From: Pseudomonadota bacterium
Lineage (GTDB): Bacteria; Pseudomonadota; Gammaproteobacteria; Xanthomonadales; Xanthomonadaceae
Reading direction: 5' to 3'
NCBI GenBank assembly: GCA_023453655.1
Contig: JAEXTE010000147.1
Span: forward strand, 1-5,891
DNA: 5,891 nt
The notes beneath the pieces are model-generated. The model was given only the letters and a program-made list of their open reading frames with translations, made no database searches and had not been told where the DNA came from. Below are positions 1-5,043 of this stretch, in pieces (position 1 is the stretch's first letter; the number at the start of each line of letters is the position of its first letter). The position numbers were made by a program, and so were the translations under genes.

Positions 1-382
1 CGCCAACCGTCATCGTGGTCAGCAGCGGGCGTACGCCTTCCAGGCCGGCGAGCTGCCAGACCGGCACGCCGGCGCGCTGCGATTCGAGTTCCCACAGGGC
101 GGCGTCGAGCGCGTTGCGCGCGCCGCCCGGCGGCAGCAGGCCGCGCAGGGTTTCGCGATCGAGCCCGGCTTCGATGCGTTCGCGCAGCGCCTCGAGCGTT
201 GCGATCATCGTCTCCGGGTAGTCGTTGTTGTAGTACACGCCGGCACCCTCGCCGCGGCCGACGAAGTTGCCGTCGCGCAGGGTCACCACCGTGGCCGGCA
301 TCGCCTCGAAGACGTGGCCGGAGATGCGGAACGGGGCCGCGAGCCGCAGCGGCTCGTTGTGGAGTTCGAGTTGGATCGGCAC
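1..382 (-). CDS. Dipeptide epimerase / N-acyl-amino-acid racemase (enolase superfamily), N-terminal part, 3' end outside window
   Basis: The visible 127 residues are the capping domain of a muconate-lactonizing-type enolase-superfamily enzyme. Recognisable pieces are the PFRISG segment (residues 17-22), GRGEGAGVYY (42-51), the helix GARNALDAALWELES (87-101), GVPVWQLAGL (105-114), and TTMTVG (122-127), which begins the catalytic barrel. The catalytic lysines and metal ligands lie beyond the left edge. Relatives epimerise L-Ala-D/L-Glu from peptidoglycan or other dipeptides; a related group racemises N-acetyl-D-glutamate (DgcA). The visible part cannot separate these. The start is a GTG at 382-380, chosen because GGAG (395-392) lies 9 bases upstream, no ATG or other usual start codon occurs in frame between it and the upstream stop, and the homology begins just after it. 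It follows the serine hydrolase gene by 73 bases on the same strand, so the two may be co-transcribed unless the intervening hairpin terminates. The family call is firm; the substrate is unknown. Confidence 0.85.
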   Translation of the reverse strand, partial: MPIQLELHNEPLRLAAPFRISGHVFEAMPATVVTLRDGNFVGRGEGAGVYYNNDYPETMIATLEALRERIEAGLDRETLRGLLPPGGARNALDAALWELESQRAGVPVWQLAGLEGVRPLLTTMTVG

Positions 383-391
383 GGCGGCCCG

Positions 392-395
392 CTCC
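392..395 (-). promoter_or_regulatory. Ribosome binding site of the epimerase gene
   Basis: GGAG on the minus strand lies 9 bases before the GTG at 382. It supports a GTG start where no ATG is available. Confidence 0.6.
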
Positions 396-418
396 GCGTA
401 GTGGATCGTCTTCGACGG

Positions 419-452
419 ACCGGGCCGGCAGCGCGACGGCTGCCGGCCCGGT
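419..452 (-). terminator. Strong hairpin between hydrolase and epimerase genes, possible terminator or attenuator
   Basis: This is a perfect inverted repeat with 14-bp arms (core CGGGCCGGCAGC / GCTGCCGGCCCG) and a 6-base loop. It starts three bases after the hydrolase stop codon (458-456). No T-run follows on the minus strand, so it is not a textbook intrinsic terminator. It could pause or terminate transcription, protect the 3' end of the hydrolase message, or lower epimerase expression, since it lies in the leader of that gene. The structure is seen directly; the role is inferred. Confidence 0.6.
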
Positions 453-455
453 GCC

Positions 456-2480
456 TCAGTACTGCGCGCCGAAACCGATCAGGTGGTAGGCGACGCCGAC
501 CCAGAGCGCGAACAGGCAGGCCAGCGCCAGCAGCAGCGCCCAGAGCTTGGCCAGGAGGCGGCGGCGCGCACTGCGCAGCACCTGCCAGGCGTTCCACAGC
601 GCGACCAGCGCGCCCAGCGGCAGCGCCACCGTGGCGAACAGGCGCATGGCGATGACCAGGCCGTCGGATGCGGGGCTGGTGAGCTCGAGCTTCGCCATCA
701 TCATGACCACCAGGCCCAGCGCGAAGCCCAGTGCCAGCACCACCAGCAGCGAGGCGATCCGGACCAGCCGGTGCGCGCGCGCATCGGCGCCCGCCAGGCG
801 GTAGGGCACGCCGTAGTAGCGCCGGACCAGGGCCGACACCGGCCAGGCGAGCACGGTGAGCAGCAGGATCGCCAGGCTGGCCGCCAGCAGCGGCATGGCC
901 GCGGCGCGCAGGCCGGAGACGCGCTCGAACACCATGATCGAGGCATAGGGATCGAAGCCGAAGCGCACCACCCGGCCGTCGACCACGTCGGCGGCGAGCC
1001 GGTCGTTGCCGCTGGTGTCCTGCCACACGTAGGGCTCCACTTCGCGCCATTTCTTCGGCGCGCCGTTGGCGCCCATGGCGGCCGGCACGCTGATCGTGCC
1101 GTCCTCGTTCACGATCACCTTGACCGGGCCCAGCAGGTTGGTCAGCGACAGCGGATTGCTCTGCGCGCGACGGCTGCTCTGGTAGGTGCCGGCGATCTGC
1201 TGCGCGTGCAGCCTGGCGTCCTCGGCGCTCACGCCGCCCTTGGCCCCGGGACCCGGGCCCGGCAGGTAGCGTTCGGCGAAGCGCTGCGCGAACGCCGTGC
1301 GGATCTGGCCGGTGGCGCCGTCGCGGCCGGCGCTGTTCATCGAGACGTAGATGCCCACGCCATCGTCGGGGAACAGGTGCAGGTCGCTGTGGAACCACTG
1401 CGTGTCGCCGCCGTGCGAGATCGCGTAGTGGCCGTTCTGCGAGGTCTCGTAGAAGCCCAGCATCATCCGCAGCAGCGGACCGACCGAATCCTGCGCGGTG
1501 CGCTGCATCTGCCTGGCGGTCTCCTCGCCGAGGATGCGCGCGTCGCCGAAGGCGCCGCCCTGCAGGTGGGCGATCATGAAGCGCGCCATGTCCGCGCCGG
1601 TCGCGGCGAGGCTGCCGGCCGGCGCCAGGCTGATGAATTCGTAGTCCTTGGCCTCGCCTTCCGAGGCGCGCGCGTAGCCCTTGGACATGCCGGCCAGCAG
1701 CTCGGCCGGCAGCGGCTGGCGGAAGCTGGCGCGGCTCATGCCCAGGGGCGCGAAGATGTTCGCGTCCACGTAGTCGTCGAAGCTCTGGCCCGACACGCGC
1801 TCGACGATGTAGCCGGCCAGCGCGGTGGCGTAGTTCGAATAGGCCGGCGTCGTGCCCGGTTCGTGGATGCGCTCGGGCACCCAGTGCTTGAGCGCCTCGC
1901 CGAGCGGGGTGATCTCGTCGGCCTTCGCGGTGATCAGGCCGCGGATCTGCTCCTCGAAACCGGCGGTGTGGGTCATGATCTGGCGCAGCGTGGCCGGCTT
2001 GCCGTCGCGCGCGGGGATGCTGAAGTCCAGGTACTGGTTGACGTCGGCGTCGAGGTCGAGCTTGCCCTGCTCCACCAGCTGCATCACCGCGGTCCAGGTG
2101 AACAGCTTGGAGATCGATCCCGGGCGGAACAGCGTCGTCTCCGGGTTGACCGGGATGCGCTGTTCGAGATCGGCGTAGCCGTAGCCCTTCTGCACCAGGA
2201 CCTCGCCATCCTTCACCACCACGACGACCGCGCCGGCGATGTCGCCGGTGGCGAGCGCGTGCGGGAAGAAGCCGTCCAGCCAGGCTTCGACGTCGGCCCG
2301 CTGGAGCACGGGCGCGCCCGCGGGCGCAGGCGGGGCGTCCGCCATCCCCTCGACCGGCTGCGCGGGGAGTGCCGGGACCGCCGCGGGTGCGATCGCGACG
2401 GGCGAACCGTCCTGCGCGAAGAGCGGCGACAGGGACGCGGCGAGCAGGCAGCCGCACAGGAACTTGGGTAGCGATCGCAT
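456..2480 (-). CDS. Membrane-anchored class C beta-lactamase-family (CubicO-type) serine hydrolase
   Basis: The product is 674 residues. Residues 1-22 form a signal peptide with likely cleavage LFA|QD. A Pro/Ala-rich linker follows to about residue 58, then a PF00144-type domain to roughly 405. The catalytic SxxK is SISK at 122-125, the YxN motif is YSN at 214-216, and HGGD at 356-359 replaces the KTG box. A Gly/Pro linker (GPGPGAKGG, 408-416) leads to a small beta-rich domain, then four hydrophobic helices near 526-548, 575-596, 609-632 and 642-664. Arg-rich loops lie between helices 1-2 and 3-4, which by the positive-inside rule puts the catalytic domain in the periplasm. Family members include D-aminopeptidases, esterases and penicillin-binding-like proteins; true beta-lactamase activity is not implied. 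The ATG at 2480 has GGAG 7 bases upstream and gives a clean signal peptide. An ATG at 2519 (13 residues longer, AGGA upstream) is the alternative. It lies upstream of a dipeptide epimerase and divergent from an XRE-cupin regulator, which hints at a peptide or peptidoglycan-fragment substrate. Confidence 0.9.
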   Translation of the reverse strand: MRSLPKFLCGCLLAASLSPLFAQDGSPVAIAPAAVPALPAQPVEGMADAPPAPAGAPVLQRADVEAWLDGFFPHALATGDIAGAVVVVVKDGEVLVQKGYGYADLEQRIPVNPETTLFRPGSISKLFTWTAVMQLVEQGKLDLDADVNQYLDFSIPARDGKPATLRQIMTHTAGFEEQIRGLITAKADEITPLGEALKHWVPERIHEPGTTPAYSNYATALAGYIVERVSGQSFDDYVDANIFAPLGMSRASFRQPLPAELLAGMSKGYARASEGEAKDYEFISLAPAGSLAATGADMARFMIAHLQGGAFGDARILGEETARQMQRTAQDSVGPLLRMMLGFYETSQNGHYAISHGGDTQWFHSDLHLFPDDGVGIYVSMNSAGRDGATGQIRTAFAQRFAERYLPGPGPGAKGGVSAEDARLHAQQIAGTYQSSRRAQSNPLSLTNLLGPVKVIVNEDGTISVPAAMGANGAPKKWREVEPYVWQDTSGNDRLAADVVDGRVVRFGFDPYASIMVFERVSGLRAAAMPLLAASLAILLLTVLAWPVSALVRRYYGVPYRLAGADARAHRLVRIASLLVVLALGFALGLVVMMMAKLELTSPASDGLVIAMRLFATVALPLGALVALWNAWQVLRSARRRLLAKLWALLLALACLFALWVGVAYHLIGFGAQY

Positions 2481-2487
2481 CGGCAGT

Positions 2488-2491
2488 CTCC
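2488..2491 (-). promoter_or_regulatory. Ribosome binding site of the serine hydrolase gene
   Basis: GGAG on the minus strand lies 7 bases before the ATG at 2480. It favours that start over the ATG at 2519, which has AGGA (2531-2528) 8 bases upstream. Confidence 0.6.
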
Positions 2492-2534
2492 GCGGGCTGT
2501 TCAGGTCGCGCCGCCCCATGGGCGCTATCCTGAT

Positions 2535-2562
2535 TTGGCGATAATGATCCCAATCGGAAAAT
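2535..2562 (+). promoter_or_regulatory. Possible overlapping promoter for the XRE regulator
   Basis: TTGGCG (2535-2540) and GAAAAT (2557-2562), 16 bases apart, each match the sigma70 consensus at 4 of 6 positions. This pair overlaps the minus-strand promoter almost completely, so the two would compete. A start near 2569-2570 would give a leader of about 120 bases before the regulator's ATG. The match is weak. Confidence 0.3.
2541..2555 (+). repeat. Imperfect direct repeat, copy 1 (ATAATGATCCCAATC)
   Basis: This copy shares 12 of 15 bases, including the core ATGATCCC, with the copy at 2642-2656; all three differences are transitions. It covers the minus-strand -10 box. Confidence 0.4.
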
Positions 2563-2568
2563 TGTCAA
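2541..2568 (-). promoter_or_regulatory. Sigma70-type promoter for the serine hydrolase (-epimerase) transcript
   Basis: On the minus strand a perfect -35 box, TTGACA (2568-2563), is separated by 16 bases from CATTAT (2546-2541), which matches 4 of 6 positions of TATAAT. The expected transcription start is near 2534, giving a leader of about 50 bases to the ATG at 2480. It lies in the most A+T-rich stretch of the window (2531-2570). Confidence 0.65.
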
Positions 2569-2569
2569 C

Positions 2570-2695
2570 ATGACCAACGACCCAGCGCCGCGACCCTGTC
2601 CGTGCGGCCCGCTCCCCTTCCCGCGACCGGCCGCGGAGGCGATGATGATCCCGACCAGGACAACACCGCAGCAGACGGAGACATCGCAAGGATGA
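2570..2695 (+). CDS. Possible 41-codon upstream ORF coupled to the XRE regulator
   Basis: An ATG at 2570 opens a 41-codon frame beginning MTNDPAPRPCPCG. Its stop TGA (2693-2695) overlaps the regulator's ATG (2692-2694) as ATGA, the usual form of translational coupling. The ATG falls at the predicted start of a plus-strand transcript, so it could be read leaderless; no good Shine-Dalgarno is seen (only GGA 11 bases upstream). Codon third positions are clearly less G/C-rich than in the neighbouring genes, especially in the second half, which argues against it. It may be non-coding leader. Confidence 0.2.
   Translation: MTNDPAPRPCPCGPLPFPRPAAEAMMIPTRTTPQQTETSQG
2642..2656 (+). repeat. Imperfect direct repeat, copy 2 (ATGATGATCCCGACC)
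   Basis: This is the second copy, 101 bases downstream of the first, in the leader of the XRE regulator about 36 bases before its ATG. It could be an auxiliary operator or chance. Confidence 0.35.
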
Positions 2696-3393
2696 CCCAG
2701 CAGCACCCCACGATCGGCGGGCTCCTGCGCTCGCTGCGCGCGCGCAAGGGCTGGACGCTCAAGCAGATGAGCGAGCATTCGGGCATTCCGCTGTCCACCC
2801 TGTCCAAGGTCGAGCACGACCGGCTCACCCTCACCTACGACAAGCTGCTGCAGCTGAGCCAGCGGCTCAACCTGCGCATGTCCGAGCTGTTCGCCGAGCG
2901 GGACGAGACACCGGAGCCGCCGGTCACCGCGCGCCGCAGCATCGGGCGCATCGAGGACGCGATCCGCGTCACCACGCCCAACTACGACTACTACTACCTG
3001 TGCCCCGAGCTGCGCCGCAAGCGCATGATTCCGGTACTGACGCGGGTGCGGGCGCGCTCGATCGAGGAGTTCGGCGACCTGGTCCGCCACTCCGGCGAGG
3101 AATACATCCACGTGCTCGAAGGGCGCATGGAGCTGCACACCGAGTTCTACGACCCGATCGTGCTCGGCGCGGGCGAATCGGTCTACATCGACTCCAACAT
3201 GGGCCATGCCTACATCGCCGCCGAAGGCTGCGAGGAGGCGCTGCTGCTGGGCGTGTGTTCCAGCCCGGACGAGCAGCTGATGGAGTCGCTGATGACCCTG
3301 CACGGCGACGACTCGGCACCGCGGCCGGCGTCCACCCGGCGGCTGAAGGCGCCGCCGCCCGCCGCGACCCGGGCGGCTCCACGCCGCCGCTAG
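2692..3393 (+). CDS. XRE-family transcriptional regulator with C-terminal cupin sensor domain
   Basis: The product is 233 residues. Residues 7-67 form an HTH_3/XRE DNA-binding domain, with the turn region KQMSEHSGIPLSTLSKVE (24-41). A linker containing a Tyr-rich stretch (YDYYY, 98-102) leads to a single-barrel cupin domain at about 113-190. It shows HSGEEYIHVLEG (133-144) and GAGESVYIDSNMGHAY (159-174); H133, E137 and H172 could be metal or ligand contacts. Known members of this architecture sense small metabolites such as amino acids, polyamines or peptide products, and often control adjacent genes. The last 25-30 residues are a Pro/Arg-rich basic tail. The ATG at 2692 is chosen because the HTH homology begins within ten residues and GGAG (2677-2680) lies 11 bases upstream. 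A GTG at 2602 would add 30 low-complexity residues and is less likely. The gene is divergent from the serine hydrolase and probably regulates it and itself. Confidence 0.93.
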   Translation: MTQQHPTIGGLLRSLRARKGWTLKQMSEHSGIPLSTLSKVEHDRLTLTYDKLLQLSQRLNLRMSELFAERDETPEPPVTARRSIGRIEDAIRVTTPNYDYYYLCPELRRKRMIPVLTRVRARSIEEFGDLVRHSGEEYIHVLEGRMELHTEFYDPIVLGAGESVYIDSNMGHAYIAAEGCEEALLLGVCSSPDEQLMESLMTLHGDDSAPRPASTRRLKAPPPAATRAAPRRR

Positions 3394-3551
3394 GCCTGCG
3401 CATGATGCGGGCCATCCGCATCACGGGGTATTGATCGCGCCTGCGTCAGCCTCCGGCCTCGTTCCCACCGGACGCGGCACGTGAACCAGGCAGGCGTTGC
3501 GCACCACTTCCGTCCCGGTCATGCGCCGGGCGCGGCGCAGGGCGGCTGACG
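3394..3551. other. Intergenic region between XRE regulator and DUF72 gene
   Basis: This 158-base gap holds the hairpin at 3403-3423 and a second one at 3522-3539 (TGCGCC / GGCGCA, 6 bp, 6-base loop). The last base of the second hairpin is the first base of the AGGG (3539-3542) that is the likely ribosome binding site of the next gene. I see no convincing sigma70 promoter, although the DUF72 gene needs one here unless it is read from the regulator's transcript. Confidence 0.5.
3403..3423 (+). terminator. Hairpin after the XRE regulator, possible terminator
   Basis: TGATGCGG and CCGCATCA form a perfect 8-bp stem with a 5-base loop, 10 bases after the regulator's TAG. No T-run follows (CGGGGTATTG), so termination activity is uncertain. 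Confidence 0.4.
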
Positions 3552-4310
3552 ATGGCCGCGCGCCGCATCCGCGTCGGCTGCGCCGGCTGGTCGATCGGCA
3601 CGCCGCAGCGCGACCTGTTCGACGACGGCGCCAGCATGCTGGCGCGCTATGCCACGCGCTTCGACGTGGCCGAGATCAATTCCTCGTTCTACCGCCCGCA
3701 CCGGCGCGAGACCTGGCGGCGCTGGGCCGCCAGCGTGCCCGCCGGGTTCCGGTTCTCGGCCAAGCTGCCGCGCACGATCTCGCATGAGCTCGGCCTGCGT
3801 GGCGCGGGGCCGGCGCTGGACCAGTTCCTGGCCGAGGCCGGGGGCCTGGGCCGCAAGCTCGGCGCGCTCCTGCTGCAGCTGCCGCCGACGCTGGCCTTCG
3901 ATGCGCGCAGCGCCTCGGCCTTCTTCCGGATGCTGCGCAGGCGTACCGACATCGCCGTGGCCTGCGAGCCGCGCCACGCGAGCTGGTTCGACGCGCGCGC
4001 GGACGCGCTGCTGCAGCGGCACGCGATCGCACGCGTGGCGGCCGATCCGGCGCGCGTGGCCGAGGCGGCCCGGCCGGGCGGCGACACCGGCCTGCGCTAC
4101 TGGCGCTGGCATGGTTCCCCACGCATCTACTACAGCCGCTACGAGGATGCGGCCCTGGCCTCCCTGGCCGGCGCGATCGCGGCGGCGCCCGGCCGCAACG
4201 CCTGGGTGATCTTCGACAACACCGCGCACGGCCATGCCGTCACCGATGCGCTGCGCCTGCAGTCCCTCGTTCGCGACGGCATGCCCACGCAACGGAGGCC
4301 GCGTGCCTGA
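3552..4310 (+). CDS. DUF72 (YecE-family) protein
   Basis: The product is 252 residues, close to the usual family length. It carries the DUF72 landmarks in order: VGCAGWS (8-14), EINSSFY (41-47), the GFRFSAKLPR segment (65-74), LLLQLPPTL (106-114), CEPRHASWF (138-146), RWHGSP (185-190), and IFDNTAHGHAVTDALRL (220-236). Solved members fold as a TIM-like barrel with a conserved polar pocket, but the biochemical role is not established. The protein has no signal peptide or membrane segment and should be cytoplasmic. The ATG at 3552 has a modest AGGG 9 bases upstream, partly caught in a small hairpin, and no in-frame ATG precedes it nearby. Its 3' end overlaps the Fpg/Nei glycosylase gene by 8 bases, so the two are almost certainly one transcript and probably translationally coupled. 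This links an unknown-function protein to DNA repair by context only. Confidence 0.92.
   Translation: MAARRIRVGCAGWSIGTPQRDLFDDGASMLARYATRFDVAEINSSFYRPHRRETWRRWAASVPAGFRFSAKLPRTISHELGLRGAGPALDQFLAEAGGLGRKLGALLLQLPPTLAFDARSASAFFRMLRRRTDIAVACEPRHASWFDARADALLQRHAIARVAADPARVAEAARPGGDTGLRYWRWHGSPRIYYSRYEDAALASLAGAIAAAPGRNAWVIFDNTAHGHAVTDALRLQSLVRDGMPTQRRPRA
4294..4298 (+). promoter_or_regulatory. Ribosome binding site of the Fpg/Nei-family gene
   Basis: GGAGG lies inside the end of the DUF72 coding region, 4 bases before the GTG at 4303. It supports a GTG start that places the catalytic proline at position 2. Confidence 0.6.
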
Positions 4311-5034
4311 AGGTCCATCCCTCGTCATCCTGCGCGACGAAGCCGCCCGCTTCCGCCGCAGGACCGTGCGCCGCGTCGAGGGCAACAGCAAACTCGACAT
4401 CCAGCGCATGCAGGGCCGGCGCGTGGTCTCCGTGCGCAGCTGGGGCAAGCATTTCCTGCTCGAGTTCAGCAGCTTCAGCCTGCGCGTGCACATGCTGATG
4501 TTCGGCACCTACCGCATCGACGAGCCCAAGCCGGACAAGCCGCCGCGGCTCGCGCTGCACTTCGACAACGGCACTCTCTACTTCTATTCGTCCTCGATCA
4601 AGTACGTCGAGGGCCCGCTGGACGAGACCTACGACTGGCGCGCGGACGTGATGTCGCCCGACTGGGATGCCGCCCTCGCCCGGCGCAAGCTCAAGCGCCA
4701 GCCCGACACCCTGGCCTGCGATGCGCTGCTCGACCAGGAGGTGTTCGCGGGCGTGGGCAACATCATCAAGAACGAGGTGCTGTTCCGCATCCGCGTCCAT
4801 CCCGAGACCAGGGTCGGCGACCTGCCGCCGCGCAAGCTCGGCCAGCTGATCGCGCAGGCGCGCGAGTACAGCTTCGATTTCCTCGAATGGAAGAAGCAGT
4901 ACGTGCTGCGCAAGCACTGGCTGGTGCACCGCAAGCGCGAATGCCCGGAATGCGGCAGCCGCCTCGAACTCGCCCACCTGGGCACCCGGCAGCGGCGCAC
5001 CTTCTGGTGCGACCACTGCCAGGTGCGCTACTGA
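4303..5034 (+). CDS. Fpg/Nei-family DNA glycosylase/AP lyase (endonuclease VIII-like)
   Basis: The product is 243 residues, a little shorter than E. coli Nei or Fpg. Members excise oxidised bases and cut the abasic site by beta,delta-elimination in base excision repair. The sequence begins (V)PEGPS, giving the catalytic Pro2 and Glu3 after Met removal. Lys49 in SWGKHF matches the conserved N-domain lysine. The helix-two-turn-helix is DALLDQEVFAGVGNIIKNEV (140-159), and a C-terminal zinc finger has C214, C217, C236 and C239 with Arg231/Arg232 in its loop. All expected functional residues are present, so it looks active. The start is the GTG at 4303, because an upstream in-frame ATG (4234) would bury Pro2. 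It overlaps the DUF72 stop by 8 bases. The sequence resembles a distinct subgroup (IIKNEVLFRIRVHPE) often annotated only as endonuclease, so substrate preference (oxidised pyrimidine or purine) is open. Confidence 0.93.
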   Translation: MPEGPSLVILRDEAARFRRRTVRRVEGNSKLDIQRMQGRRVVSVRSWGKHFLLEFSSFSLRVHMLMFGTYRIDEPKPDKPPRLALHFDNGTLYFYSSSIKYVEGPLDETYDWRADVMSPDWDAALARRKLKRQPDTLACDALLDQEVFAGVGNIIKNEVLFRIRVHPETRVGDLPPRKLGQLIAQAREYSFDFLEWKKQYVLRKHWLVHRKRECPECGSRLELAHLGTRQRRTFWCDHCQVRY

Positions 5035-5043
5035 TCGCGGCGT

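Larger units (their letters stand above)
2532..2574. promoter_or_regulatory. Candidate operator region in the divergent promoter
   Basis: Two inverted repeats lie over the promoter boxes. One is GATTTGG (2532-2538) against CCCAATC (2549-2555), 6 of 7 paired, across the minus-strand -10. The other is GTCA-aca-TGAC (2564-2574), overlapping the minus-strand -35. XRE-family proteins usually bind short palindromes, often in their own divergent promoter. Binding here is inferred from position only. Confidence 0.3.

Noticed and set aside
1244..1257. A CCCGGG-a-CCCGGG palindrome
   Set aside because: It lies inside the hydrolase and encodes the PGPGPG linker between domains, so coding content explains it.
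483..2471. A 662-codon plus-strand open frame opposite the serine hydrolase
   Set aside because: It is antisense to a gene with clear catalytic motifs and is rich in His, Gln, Arg and Ala without domain structure. Long antisense frames arise from G/C-biased third positions.
456..2480. A lipoprotein signal in the hydrolase (LCGC at residues 8-11)
   Set aside because: The cysteines come too early, before the hydrophobic core of the signal peptide, and a normal signal peptidase I site (LFA|QD) follows.
2602..2691. A 30-residue N-terminal extension of the XRE regulator from GTG 2602
   Set aside because: The extension is Asp/Ala/Pro low complexity, lies before the normal HTH start, and the ATG at 2692 has its own GGAG.
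283..3303. A minus-strand open frame of 1006 codons spanning the hydrolase and regulator
   Set aside because: It is an out-of-frame shadow of the hydrolase and runs antisense to the regulator. Its composition is Arg/Ala/Gly-rich low complexity with no recognisable domain, as expected in high-G+C DNA.
3519..4508. A 329-codon minus-strand open frame opposite DUF72 and the glycosylase
   Set aside because: It covers two well-supported genes in antisense, has low-complexity composition, and shows no family resemblance.
4240..5016. A 258-codon minus-strand open frame opposite the glycosylase
   Set aside because: It is antisense to a gene with all Fpg/Nei catalytic residues and has no recognisable domain.
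5035..5043. A shared bidirectional terminator between the converging glycosylase and transporter genes
   Set aside because: The gap is only 9 bases, and I find no convincing stem spanning the two stops.
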